Notes: a model not told the origin generated them from the letters alone. Shown: positions 32,492-41,154, numbered from the stretch's first letter. The stretch is 64,000 bases of DNA from Mumia sp050632745 (GCF_050632745.1 NZ_JBODSD010000001.1:744001-808000), one strand, 5' to 3'. Translations and numbers: made by a program.

Positions 32492-32925
32492 TGCGCCTCG
32501 TACGCTCGGTGCGCCCGCGCGACGTCCTCGCGCTCGTCCGGCTGACGCTGCTCGCCGCGTACGTCGAGACCGGGCTGCGGTGGTGGCGGCTGCCGCGCCT
32601 CGCCTCGTCCCTCGGGCTCTCGGTCGACCAGCACGGCGTCGCGTCGTCGGACCCCTTCGACGCGTCGGTGCTCGAGCCGCGCGAGCGGCGGAACCTCGAC
32701 CTCGCGGCGCGCGTCCTGCGTCGTGGGCCCTTCCACGACACCTGCCTGCGTCAGTCCCTCGTGTTCGGTCACGAGCTGCGCCGTCACGATCCCCGCGTCG
32801 TGCTCGGTGTGCGCAAGGTCGACGGCGAGATCCGGGCCCACGCGTGGCTCGAGATCGGCGCGCGCAGCCTCGAGCCGGAGGCGGTCGCGACCTTCGAGGT
32901 CATGCGGCAGGTGGGGTCGTCGTGA
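32488..32925 (+). CDS. Lasso peptide leader protease (B2 protein, transglutaminase-like)
   Basis: 145 residues, Transglut_core3 type. Catalytic Cys86 is in FHDTCLRQSLVFGHEL and His118 in RAHAWLEIG. The usual third residue (Asp about 11-12 after the His) seems replaced by Glu129 or Glu131. It cleaves the leader after Thr-Leu, aided by the PqqD-like protein. ATG overlaps the cyclase stop; GGAGGGG lies 7 nt upstream. A 4-nt GTGA overlap joins it to the kinase gene. Confidence 0.88.
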   Translation: MMRLVRSVRPRDVLALVRLTLLAAYVETGLRWWRLPRLASSLGLSVDQHGVASSDPFDASVLEPRERRNLDLAARVLRRGPFHDTCLRQSLVFGHELRRHDPRVVLGVRKVDGEIRAHAWLEIGARSLEPEAVATFEVMRQVGSS

Positions 32926-33869
32926 CCGACCGCTACGCGCTGTACGGCCTCGTGGTCGACTCCGAGGTGCCGCTCCACCAGGACCGCCCCGCGCCGGCCG
33001 GGGCGAGCCCCGACGTCGTGGTCCGCCTCGGCGAGCCGGTGCCGAAGGCCGCCGAACCGGAGGGTGAGCTGCTCCTGCAATTCCGCGTGGACGAGTTCGG
33101 ATACGCGTTGGTCCGCGACGGTGACGGCTACCTGTTCCGCGTACTCGGCTCGTGCGACTTCCGGATCTCCGCCGACCTGCGCGACGTGTCGTACCACCCT
33201 GCCGAGGGTGGCGACGACATCGGATCGGTGCTCGTGACCGGGGCGCTCCTGGCGCTCGAGCTCTATCTGCGCGGGCTTCCCGTGCTGCACGCGAGCGCGG
33301 TCGACGTCGGGGACCGCGCGATCGGCTTCGTCGGGCAGTCGGGTCGAGGGAAGTCGACGATGGCCACGCTGCTGTGCCGCGACGGGGGGCGGCTGATCAC
33401 CGACGACGTCCTGCGGGTCGACCACCTGGACACGGTGCCGCGGGCGCGCCTCGGGGCGACCGAGCTGCGGCTGCGCAAGGGTGCCGACGCGCTCTCGAGC
33501 GAGCTCGGTCAGGCGGTACGCCGGACCAGCGTCGATGGCCGCGAGATCGTCTCGCTCCCCGACGACGCGCAGGACGGGCTACCGCTCGCCGCGCTCGTCA
33601 TCCCGACCCCGACCCGCGACGGCACGCCGGCGCGGGTGGACCGGGTCGGCGAGCGCGAGGCCACGTTCGCGCTCCTCAACTTCCCCCGGCTCCTGGGCTG
33701 GCGCGATCCCGTGCGCGTGCAGCAGGGATTCGCCCACGCCGCCGCGCTCGCGCGTTCCGTCCCGGTCCTGCACGCCCAGATCCCCTGGGGGCCGCCGTTC
33801 CCCCCGGAGGTCGCCGCGCTCGTGCGCGCGGCGGTCGCCGAGCACGCGGACGAGGTCAGTCCGCACTGA
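32922..33869 (+). CDS. HPr kinase-like protein, predicted lasso peptide kinase
   Basis: 315 residues. A variable N-terminal domain (1-110) precedes an HPrK/P-like core with LHASAV (122-127), P-loop GQSGRGKST (138-146) and the acidic ITDDV (159-163). In paeninodin-type clusters such kinases phosphorylate the C-terminal Ser of the lasso precursor, and the precursor here ends in Ser. No PTS HPr partner is nearby, which argues for the tailoring role. The GTG start overlaps B2. The 3' end overlaps the convergent exporter gene by 14 nt. Confidence 0.83.
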   Translation: MTDRYALYGLVVDSEVPLHQDRPAPAGASPDVVVRLGEPVPKAAEPEGELLLQFRVDEFGYALVRDGDGYLFRVLGSCDFRISADLRDVSYHPAEGGDDIGSVLVTGALLALELYLRGLPVLHASAVDVGDRAIGFVGQSGRGKSTMATLLCRDGGRLITDDVLRVDHLDTVPRARLGATELRLRKGADALSSELGQAVRRTSVDGREIVSLPDDAQDGLPLAALVIPTPTRDGTPARVDRVGEREATFALLNFPRLLGWRDPVRVQQGFAHAAALARSVPVLHAQIPWGPPFPPEVAALVRAAVAEHADEVSPH

Positions 33870-35709
33870 GCGCGTAGGCCTCGGCCTGCAGCCGGAAGAG
33901 CTCGGCGTAGTGCCCGCCCAGCGCCATCAGCTCGTCGTGCGAGCCGTGCTCGATCACGCGCCCGTCCTCGAGCACGTAGATGCGGTCGGCCTGGCGGACG
34001 GTGGAGAAGCGGTGGGAGATGAACAACGCGCTGCGGCCGGCGAGCACCGCCCGCAGCGACACGAAGAGCTCGTGCTCGGCGCGCGGGTCGAGCGCCGAGG
34101 TCGGCTCGTCGAGGACGATGAGCGCGGCGTCCCGGTAGAACGCTCGCGCGAGCGCCACCCGCTGCCACTGCCCTCCCGAGAGGTCGTGACCACCGGCGAA
34201 GATGCGGTTCAGCGGTGTCTGGAACCCCTCCGGCAGCGCGGCCAGGAACTGCTCGGCGCCCGAGGTCCGCGCTGCCTCGCGCACCGCCTCCGGGTCGACC
34301 GGGTCGTCGGCGCGGCCGAGGGCGATGTTGTCCTCGGCGCTGAACGCGTACTTGACGAAGTCCTGGAAGATCACCGCGATCTGGCGCCGCAGGCGGTCGG
34401 GTCGCAGGGTCCGCGCGTCGACGTCGTCCCACCAGACGGTGCCGTCCGCAGGCTCGTACAGCGCGGCGACGAGCTTCGCGAGCGTGGTCTTGCCGGACCC
34501 GTTCTCGCCGACCAGCGCGACGACCTCGCCCGGGGCGATGTCGAGCGAGACGCCGTCGACGGCGGGCCGCTCGCGACCGGGGTAGGTGAAGGAGACGTCG
34601 CGGACGGCGAGCCCGGTGAACGGGGGCGCCTCGGCGCGTCCGGCGTTCTGCGCCTCGTCCTCCGCGGCGCCGAGCGCGACGAACCCGTCGAGGTCGTCGA
34701 GGAAGAGGCCCGACTCGAAGATCGCCTGCACGCCGCTGAAGACCGCCTGCACCTGGCCCGCGAGCATGCGGATCGCGACGATCGCGGCTCCGGCCTCGGC
34801 GACGCTGATCCGCCCGCGGCCGATGAGCCACACCAGGACGAGCAGCGTGAGCGCGAGGACGACCGCAGAGCCGAGGTTGCCGAGCAGGTTGAGCAGCCCG
34901 CGTCGGCGCAGGTGCCGGGCGAGGTCGCGCAGGTAGAGCCCGTAGATGCGGTCGAAGCGTCCGCGCAGGTTCGGGGCGAGCCCGTACGCACGGACCTCCT
35001 TGGCCTCGTCCCGACCGGTCTGGAGCACGGTGAGGTAGGTGCGCATCCTCGTCCGCGGCGTCTGCGCCACCATGAAGTCGAACTCGAGCCGGCTCTCCCG
35101 TCGGCTCGTGAGCAGCAGCGGAAGGCCTCCGACGACCAGGAGCGGGAGGAGGGCCGGGTGCAGCGCGACGATCGCGACGGCGAGCCCGATGCTCGCGGCG
35201 GTCGCGCCGGCGGCCGTGATCACGCCCTGCGTGACCTGGTACGGACGCGTGAGGGCACTGGCCTGGACCCGCTGGAGACGGTCGAAGAACGCCGACGACT
35301 CGAACCGCCGGAGGTTCACGCCGGTCGCGACGTCGAGGACGCGGTGCCACATGCGCGCGGCGACGGACTCGCCGACGAAACGGCCGAGCGAGCCCTGGAG
35401 CGAGCCGACGACCGCCGTGAGCGCCGTGAGCGCGGCGAGCGCGCTGACGACGAGGACGAGGTCACCGGTGCCGGAGTCGGTGCTCGCCACCTCGAGGATG
35501 GCGTCGAGGGTCGCCTTCACGACGACGACCTGGGCAGCGAGCGCGGCCGCGCCGACGACCTGCAGGGCGACGAGGCAGTAGAACGGGACACGGGCCGAGC
35601 GCAGGACCATGCGGGTGCTGCGGCGCACGAGGTCGAGCAGACGCCGCAGCGACTTCTGCTGGTTCTTCGCGCTGGTCGCGAGCGCGACCGTGTCGACGGC
35701 TGCCGGCAT
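33856..35709 (-). CDS. Peptide ABC exporter, permease-ATPase fusion (lasso D-type)
   Basis: 617 residues. The N-terminal ABC membrane domain (about 25-330, six TM) is followed by an ATPase domain with Walker A ALVGENGSGKTTLAKLVAAL, signature DLSGGQWQRVALARAFYRDA, Walker B ALIVLDEPTSALD and switch His in FISHRFSTVRQAD. There is no C39 peptidase domain, consistent with B2 removing the leader. A homodimer would export the mature lasso peptide and give self-immunity. ATG 35709 has TACGAT 6 nt upstream. Convergent with the kinase gene, divergent from the nucleotidyltransferase. Confidence 0.87.
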   Translation of the reverse strand: MPAAVDTVALATSAKNQQKSLRRLLDLVRRSTRMVLRSARVPFYCLVALQVVGAAALAAQVVVVKATLDAILEVASTDSGTGDLVLVVSALAALTALTAVVGSLQGSLGRFVGESVAARMWHRVLDVATGVNLRRFESSAFFDRLQRVQASALTRPYQVTQGVITAAGATAASIGLAVAIVALHPALLPLLVVGGLPLLLTSRRESRLEFDFMVAQTPRTRMRTYLTVLQTGRDEAKEVRAYGLAPNLRGRFDRIYGLYLRDLARHLRRRGLLNLLGNLGSAVVLALTLLVLVWLIGRGRISVAEAGAAIVAIRMLAGQVQAVFSGVQAIFESGLFLDDLDGFVALGAAEDEAQNAGRAEAPPFTGLAVRDVSFTYPGRERPAVDGVSLDIAPGEVVALVGENGSGKTTLAKLVAALYEPADGTVWWDDVDARTLRPDRLRRQIAVIFQDFVKYAFSAEDNIALGRADDPVDPEAVREAARTSGAEQFLAALPEGFQTPLNRIFAGGHDLSGGQWQRVALARAFYRDAALIVLDEPTSALDPRAEHELFVSLRAVLAGRSALFISHRFSTVRQADRIYVLEDGRVIEHGSHDELMALGGHYAELFRLQAEAYALSAD

Positions 35710-35715
35710 GGACTG

Positions 35716-35721
35716 ATCGTA
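35716..35721 (-). promoter_or_regulatory. Leaderless -10 box of the lasso ABC exporter
   Basis: TACGAT on the minus strand, 6 nt before ATG 35709. Confidence 0.5.
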
Positions 35722-35786
35722 GGCGTCGCACGGGTGGTCGGGCGGTGAAATCCGTCGTTCCACCCCAAGTCGCCCGCCCCCTGCAC

Positions 35787-35792
35787 TACGGT
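35787..35792 (+). promoter_or_regulatory. Leaderless -10 box of the NTP_transf_5 gene
   Basis: TACGGT, 7 nt before ATG 35800. An in-frame GTG at 35791 overlaps this box, so ATG 35800 is the likely start. Confidence 0.5.
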
Positions 35793-35799
35793 GCCGGTG

Positions 35800-36954
35800 A
35801 TGACCAGGACGCCTCTGCGCCCTCTCGCGCAGCTTCTCGTGGACGCGGTCTCTGGTGCCGACCGGACCCAGCAGCCGTGGGACCTCGACCTGCCCGAGCT
35901 CCGCGACGTGGCGGTGGCCTCGCACATGCACCGGGTGACGCCGGCCGTCGCCTCGGTGCTCGCGGCGCGTCCGGACGCCGGGCGATGGGCCGCGCTCCAG
36001 CACGTGCGGCACGAGCAGCTCATGCGCCACCTGCGGGCGCGCGAGGACCTGCGGACGCTCGGGGACGCGCTGACGTCGGCCGGGATCGCGTGGGTCGCCG
36101 TGAAGGGCCCCGTCCTCAGCGACCTCGTGTGGCCCCGCCCGGACATGCGGGAGTACTACGACCTGGACGTCGTGGTCGACCGGACCGCGTTCGCGGACGC
36201 GATGAAGGTGCTCGAGGACGTCGGGTGCACCCTGGTCGACCGCAACTGGCCGCTGATGCGCGAGGCGATGCGCGCCGAGGTGGCGATGCGCGCTCCGTAC
36301 GGGACGGCGCTCGACCTGCACTGGGACATCGCGGTCCCGCAGCAGCTGCGTCGCGACTTCCGCACCGACGTCGCCGGGCTCCTCCGCCGCTCACGCGTCG
36401 TCGAGCCGGTCCCTGGGCTCGCCGTGCCCACCCTCGACGCGACCGACACCGTCCTCCACCTCGCCTTCCACGCGGCTCACTCAGGGGTGAGCAGGCTGGT
36501 CTGGCTCGCCGACGTGCGGTACGCGATGGACGCAGCGGGGTTCGACGCCGACGCCCTTGCCGCGCGCGCCCGCGACGCCCACGCCGAGCTCCCCGTGGCC
36601 CTGGTCCTGCGTCGTACCGACGAGGTCCTCGGGCTCACCGTCCCGTTCCCTGCCGGCCTGGCGCGCGCCGACCGGTCGGCGTGGGCGCGGGTGGCCCGCA
36701 GCCGCGACCGACGGCGCCCCTTCCCGGGCCTGCCGGGCGACGACCACCTGGGTGGCACCCTGTACGGCGCAGCGCGCCGTGGCGTGGTCCGCAGCGTGAC
36801 GAGCGCGATCGCGTCGCGGCGGACGCTCCGCGCCGAGGAGCAGGCGTTCGATGCCCGGGACGGTCGCCCCTCGCGTCCGTTGCAGGAGGACGTGCCCGAC
36901 ACCGCTGCCCGCGCGGCCTACCTGCGGGCCGTGGTGGACGCCACGGTGGTCTGA
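35800..36954 (+). CDS. NTP_transf_5 family nucleotidyltransferase, predicted lasso tailoring enzyme
   Basis: 384 residues. The family block WVAVKGPVLSDLVWP, then MREYYDLDVVVD (metal-binding D-x-D), is followed by LDLHWDIAVPQQL and DTVLHLAFHAAHSG. Proteins of this family accompany kinase-containing lasso clusters in Bacillus (for example pseudomycoidin), where the enzyme is reported to modify the phosphorylated peptide further. The substrate here is unknown. It is divergent from the exporter and followed by glycosyltransferases, so a role in polysaccharide assembly is an alternative. Confidence 0.78.
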   Translation: MTRTPLRPLAQLLVDAVSGADRTQQPWDLDLPELRDVAVASHMHRVTPAVASVLAARPDAGRWAALQHVRHEQLMRHLRAREDLRTLGDALTSAGIAWVAVKGPVLSDLVWPRPDMREYYDLDVVVDRTAFADAMKVLEDVGCTLVDRNWPLMREAMRAEVAMRAPYGTALDLHWDIAVPQQLRRDFRTDVAGLLRRSRVVEPVPGLAVPTLDATDTVLHLAFHAAHSGVSRLVWLADVRYAMDAAGFDADALAARARDAHAELPVALVLRRTDEVLGLTVPFPAGLARADRSAWARVARSRDRRRPFPGLPGDDHLGGTLYGAARRGVVRSVTSAIASRRTLRAEEQAFDARDGRPSRPLQEDVPDTAARAAYLRAVVDATVV

Positions 36955-36999
36955 CCGGGGCGATGCGGCCAATCGGGTCCGGGCGGGCTGCGTGGCGGA

Positions 37000-37005
37000 T
37001 AGCGT
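37000..37005 (+). promoter_or_regulatory. -10 box of the glycosyltransferase at 37016
   Basis: TAGCGT, 10 nt before ATG 37016, giving a leader of only a few nucleotides. Confidence 0.4.
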
Positions 37006-37015
37006 GAGAAGCACC

Positions 37016-38140
37016 ATGGAGATCGCACTCGCACACGACTACCTGACGCAGCGCGGCGGGGCGGAGCGTGTCGCCGAGGTCATGGCTCGGGCCTTCCCGG
37101 CCGCGCCGATGTACACGACGTTGTACGACCCCGACGGGACCTTCCCCGAGATCGCGGCGATCGACGTGCGCCCGTCGCGGCTCGACCGGTGGTCCGTCCT
37201 GCGCCACCACCACCGGGCAGCGCTGCCGTTCCTCGCCCGGACCGTCTCGCGGATGCACGTCGACGCCGACGTGCTCCTGGCGAGCTCGAGCGGGTGGGCG
37301 CACGGGATCCCCTGCTCGGGGCGCAAGGTCGTCTACTGCCATGCGCCGGCGCGCTGGCTCTACCAGGCGCAGCGCTACCTCGGTGCCGACGACAGCGTCC
37401 CGCTGGTCCAGCGCGCGCGTCGCTCCGTCGCCAGGACCGCGCTGGCGTCGCTGACCCCGCGGCTGCGCGCGTGGGACCAGGAGGCGGCGCACTCCGCCGA
37501 CCGCTACCTCGTCAACTCGACGGTGGTGCGACGGGCGGTCCGCGACGCGTACGGCATCGACGCCGAGGTCGTGCCTCCTCCTCCCGCCCTGATGCCGGCC
37601 GGGGACGAGCGTGCGGTGCCCGGCATCGGGCGCCCCTACCTCCTGTGCGTCGCGCGCCTCCTGCCCTACAAGAACGTCGACGTGGTCGTGGAGGCCGTCA
37701 AGCGTGCCGGCGGCGTCGATCTCGTGGTGGTCGGCGAGGGACCCGACCGCACGCGGCTCGAAGGGATCGCGCGCGGGTCGGCACGCATCCACCTCGTGGG
37801 CCGGGTGGAGGACGCGGAGCTGCGCTGGCTCTACCGTCACTGCGACGCCCTGGTCGCGGCGTCGTACGAGGACTACGGGCTGTCGCCGCTCGAGGCGGCG
37901 ACGTTCGGCCGCCCGACGCTCGCGCTGCGCGACGGCGGGTTCCTCGACACCGTCGTGGACGGGACCACGGGGCTCTTCTTCGACGCGCCGACGCCGGACG
38001 CGGTCGCCGACGCCGTCACCCGGCACGCGGAGTCGACGTGGGACACGGCGAAGCTCGTGCGGCACGCGGACGACTTCTCCGAGCAGCGGTTCGTGGCGCG
38101 TCTGAGGGAGGTCGTGGACGAGGAGCTCCGACGGACATGA
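37016..38140 (+). CDS. Glycosyltransferase family 4 protein
   Basis: 374 residues. GT-B fold: N-terminal acceptor domain starting MEIALAHDYLTQRGGAERV, a central CHAPARWLYQAQRY block, and a C-terminal donor domain with LLCVARLLPYKNVDVVVEA, VVVGEGPDRTRLEGI and the E-x7-E motif ASYEDYGLSPLEAATFGRP. A cytosolic, retaining sugar transferase. It overlaps the PAP2 gene by 4 nt. Donor and acceptor cannot be inferred. Confidence 0.9.
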   Translation: MEIALAHDYLTQRGGAERVAEVMARAFPAAPMYTTLYDPDGTFPEIAAIDVRPSRLDRWSVLRHHHRAALPFLARTVSRMHVDADVLLASSSGWAHGIPCSGRKVVYCHAPARWLYQAQRYLGADDSVPLVQRARRSVARTALASLTPRLRAWDQEAAHSADRYLVNSTVVRRAVRDAYGIDAEVVPPPPALMPAGDERAVPGIGRPYLLCVARLLPYKNVDVVVEAVKRAGGVDLVVVGEGPDRTRLEGIARGSARIHLVGRVEDAELRWLYRHCDALVAASYEDYGLSPLEAATFGRPTLALRDGGFLDTVVDGTTGLFFDAPTPDAVADAVTRHAESTWDTAKLVRHADDFSEQRFVARLREVVDEELRRT

Positions 38141-38937
38141 CGCCCGCCGTCGTCGGTCGCCGCGTGCTCGGGCTCGTGGGAGTGCTCGCCGCTCTCTACG
38201 GGGGCGCCGTGCTGACCGGCGAGGGCCAGGTCGTCGACGCGAGCGCGTTCACCGGCGTGGCCCGGTTCGACACGGTCGGGGTCGACCCTGCCGGTGCGCT
38301 GCGCGAGGTCGCGCCGCTGCTGGCGCTCGTGGTCGTCGTCGTGATGGCGGTCGCCGCCCTGCGCCGCGGCCGCTCACGCGACGTCGCCGCCGCTGTCGTG
38401 ATCGTCGGGGCCTCCTTCGTCGCGGCGCGCGCCCTCAAGGCCGTGCTCGACCGCCCGTACCTGGGGGACAACGGCTACCTCGACAACACCTTCCCCAGCG
38501 GGCACGCGGCCGGCCTGACGGCGCTGCTGGTCGCCGCGGTCGTCCTGGCGCCGCCCAGCGCGAGGACGGCACGGCTGAGCGTGGTGCTCGCGACCGTGGC
38601 GGCGGTCGGCGGTTATGCGTCGGTGGTCTCCTACGCCCACCGGCCGAGCGACGTCGTCGGTGCGGTGCTGGTCGTCGCGGTGGTCGCCACCGTGACGGTC
38701 GCCGTCTTCGGGGTGGACGGGCCGCGCGGCTGGCCCGCCTGGTCGTGGACCGCCGTCGGCGTGGCCGCGCTGGTGTGCCTGGCGCTGCTGGGCGTGGAGC
38801 AGACGATGGAGCCGGGCGTGTTCGACGACGTCCTCCAGAACATCGCGCTCTCCGCATCGGTCTGGCTCGCGTGCCTCACGTGCTTCCTCACGACGAGCCC
38901 GCGCGAGCGCGAGGGCGTCGTCTCGGGTCAGCGGTAG
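38137..38937 (+). CDS. PAP2-family membrane phosphatase
   Basis: 266 residues, about seven TM segments. Motifs are KAVLDRPYLGDN (K-x6-RP type), TFPSGHAAGLTAL (intact PSGH with catalytic His) and YAHRPSDVVGA (H-x3-D). It probably dephosphorylates a polyprenyl (pyro)phosphate carrier or related lipid in the outer leaflet, recycling carrier for glycan synthesis. It is paralogous to 29796-30671, which has lost the PSGH His. It overlaps the following convergent gene by 10 nt. Confidence 0.85.
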   Translation: MTPAVVGRRVLGLVGVLAALYGGAVLTGEGQVVDASAFTGVARFDTVGVDPAGALREVAPLLALVVVVVMAVAALRRGRSRDVAAAVVIVGASFVAARALKAVLDRPYLGDNGYLDNTFPSGHAAGLTALLVAAVVLAPPSARTARLSVVLATVAAVGGYASVVSYAHRPSDVVGAVLVVAVVATVTVAVFGVDGPRGWPAWSWTAVGVAALVCLALLGVEQTMEPGVFDDVLQNIALSASVWLACLTCFLTTSPREREGVVSGQR

Positions 38938-39959
38938 AGCGCCTCGTACCGGTCGACGACCGAGGCGAGCGTGAACTCCGACGCGCGCTCGAGCCCGCGC
39001 TTGGCCCAGTCGCGGCGCGCTCCCTCGTCCTGCAGCAGGTCGGCGAGCGCTCCGCCGATCGCGGGCAGCGGGCTGAGGACGCCGGCGCGGCCGCCGTCGG
39101 TGACGTACGTGGCGCCGATGTTCGGCGTCGCCACCACAGGGAGCCCGCAGGCCATCGCCTCGGCGTACGGGATGCCGAAGCCCTCGTAGTCCGAGGGCAG
39201 GCAGAAGATCCACGCCCGCTGGTACGCGGCGATGAGGTCGGCGTCGCTGACCTCGCCGAGGACCTCGATCCCCGGACCGGGATCGTGGGGCGCATCGCGG
39301 CACACCATGAGCAGGCGTGCCTGCGGCACCCGCGGCAGGACGTCGGCGACGAAGGCCTCGGCGAGCGCCTGCCCGCGCTTGCGCCCGCCCCACGTCCCGA
39401 CGAACAGGATGGTCGGGTCGACCGCGCGGTCGGCGTCGGACGGGCGGAAGCGCGTGGCGTCGACGCCGTTGGGGACGACCTCGCGCACCCACGGCGTCCA
39501 CCGCCGCGTCCGCGGCGAGACGACGACCGGTACGTCGGCGACCAGGCTCGCGAGCACCTCGCTGAGGCCGAGCAGGACCATGCGGGTGCGCTCCTTCAGC
39601 CCGCGGATGCGCAGCGCCTCCTCGAAGCACGAGCCGTGGATGGTGCGGACGTGGCGGCGTACCCGTCGGCGCCAGAGCCAGTAGTCGTCACCGTGGGCGT
39701 GCAGCACGTCGTAGCCCCGGAAGTCCGTCCGGCGCAGGCGCGTCGCGAAGCGGAAGGTCCGCAGCGCGCCGGAGATCGCGACGTGCTGGTGGCCGTACAG
39801 CGCCCCGTCGACCGGGGGGCACTCGCTGAACACGTCGACGTGGTGACCCCGCCGCACAAGCTCGTTGGCGATCTCGTGGACCTGGTAGCCGACGCCGATC
39901 TTGCTGCCGCTCGGGAGGTAGTACGAGATCATCGCGATCCGCAGCGGCGCCTCACCCAT
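38928..39959 (-). CDS. Glycosyltransferase family 4 protein
   Basis: 343 residues, GT-B fold: IAMISYYLPSGSKIGVGYQV, a glycine-rich N-terminal loop, and the donor-binding domain TILFVGTWGGRKRGQALAEA with LPSDYEGFGIPYAEAMACGLPVVAT. Cytosolic; predicted to build part of the repeat unit. It is co-transcribed after the WbsX-type gene, which overlaps it by 8 nt. Confidence 0.9.
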   Translation of the reverse strand: MGEAPLRIAMISYYLPSGSKIGVGYQVHEIANELVRRGHHVDVFSECPPVDGALYGHQHVAISGALRTFRFATRLRRTDFRGYDVLHAHGDDYWLWRRRVRRHVRTIHGSCFEEALRIRGLKERTRMVLLGLSEVLASLVADVPVVVSPRTRRWTPWVREVVPNGVDATRFRPSDADRAVDPTILFVGTWGGRKRGQALAEAFVADVLPRVPQARLLMVCRDAPHDPGPGIEVLGEVSDADLIAAYQRAWIFCLPSDYEGFGIPYAEAMACGLPVVATPNIGATYVTDGGRAGVLSPLPAIGGALADLLQDEGARRDWAKRGLERASEFTLASVVDRYEALYR

Positions 39960-41043
39960 GGCCGGGACCCTGCGGCGTCAACCCGGCGCGCAGCGCCGCC
40001 AGCCAGCCATGGCCGTGCTCGAGGTCGGGCTCGAGGTAGTTGCCCTCGGCCCACTCGTTCCACGACTTGATCCACAGCAGGCGCTCGTCGGGACGGCGGT
40101 CGGTGAGCGTCGCGGCCGCCGTACGGACGTTCTCCTCGAAGCGCTCCGGCGACGACCCGGTCAGCACGAGGCCACGACGGCCCGACCGAGGCGTGTTGTC
40201 CCAGTTGGGGTAGACGCTGGGCTGGAGCCAGCGCTCGGCGTGGACCGGGTCCCACAGGGACGGCTCCACCGCGTACGGGTAGACCTCGGGCCCGCCGAGC
40301 TTGCGCAGGACGCGCATCCGGGCGAGCGTCGCGCGGGTGCGGCGGGCGGGGAGCCGGACGTAGACGCCGGCGTCGAACCCGTCCGCCTCGACGGCGCGGT
40401 AGCGCGGTCCGGTGCCGAGGAGGTCGCTCACCTCGGCGACGAGGTAGAGGCCGTCGAGCCCTGCGTCGCGGGCCATCTTCTGCCACCGGTCCACGAAGGC
40501 CGCCGCGTCCGGCAGCTCCTCGGGACGGAAGACGTAGAAGACGGGGCGCCCGTCCACCCGCAGGTAGCGGTCGTCGCGGAACGCGGCCACGATCGCGTCG
40601 AAGTGCGCCTGGTCGTCCTCCGCGCCGAGGTAGCGCTGCTCGCGGAGCACACGGTCGGCGGCGTCGTGCCAGACGCCCGTCCACGACTGGTTGGCCCAGC
40701 CGAGGCAGAAGGACACCGACGGCGAGCCGCTCGCGACCACCTCGGCGAACGGCCGCTCGAGGATGCGCTGCCCGGCGCCGAACCAGTAGTGCCAGTAGCA
40801 GAACGCCTCGACGCCGTACTGCTCGGCGAGCGCGCTCTGCGCCTCGCGCGCCTCCGGGAGCCGGAGGTCGTAGAACCCGAGGTCGGCCGGCAGGTGGGGC
40901 TGGTCGTGACCCGGGAAGCGGGGGCGCGCTTTGGCCGTGTTGGTCCACTCGGTGAAACCGGGGCCCCACCACTCGTCGTTCTCGGGGATCGGGTGGAACT
41001 GCGGCAGGTAGAACGCGACAGGCCGCGCGGTCAGCTCGCTCAT
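39952..41043 (-). CDS. WbsX-type (GH99-like) polysaccharide biosynthesis protein
   Basis: 363 residues. The Glyco_tran_WbsX family signature is clear: VAFYLPQFHPIPENDEWWG, then GFTEWTN, YGVEAFCYWHYWF, RPVFYVFRP and the C-terminal WIKSWNEWAEGNYLEPD. The fold is related to GH99 endo-mannosidase TIM barrels; members occur in O-antigen and capsule loci, with biochemical role unsettled. ATG 41043 follows AGGAGG. Overlaps the downstream glycosyltransferase by 8 nt. Confidence 0.9.
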   Translation of the reverse strand: MSELTARPVAFYLPQFHPIPENDEWWGPGFTEWTNTAKARPRFPGHDQPHLPADLGFYDLRLPEAREAQSALAEQYGVEAFCYWHYWFGAGQRILERPFAEVVASGSPSVSFCLGWANQSWTGVWHDAADRVLREQRYLGAEDDQAHFDAIVAAFRDDRYLRVDGRPVFYVFRPEELPDAAAFVDRWQKMARDAGLDGLYLVAEVSDLLGTGPRYRAVEADGFDAGVYVRLPARRTRATLARMRVLRKLGGPEVYPYAVEPSLWDPVHAERWLQPSVYPNWDNTPRSGRRGLVLTGSSPERFEENVRTAAATLTDRRPDERLLWIKSWNEWAEGNYLEPDLEHGHGWLAALRAGLTPQGPGHG

Positions 41044-41154
41044 GGCCCTCCTGCTCCTCGTCTCAGCGCGCGGTTCGCTGAACCACGCTAGCCGAGCACG
41101 GAGGCCGCCGACGGGGAATCGGCAAGTCCGCCCACCCGACGCGACAGGCATCAC

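Noticed and set aside
32922..33869. HPr kinase/phosphorylase of carbon catabolite control
   Set aside because: No HPr or PTS genes nearby, different N-terminal domain, and tight coupling to lasso genes; a peptide kinase fits better.
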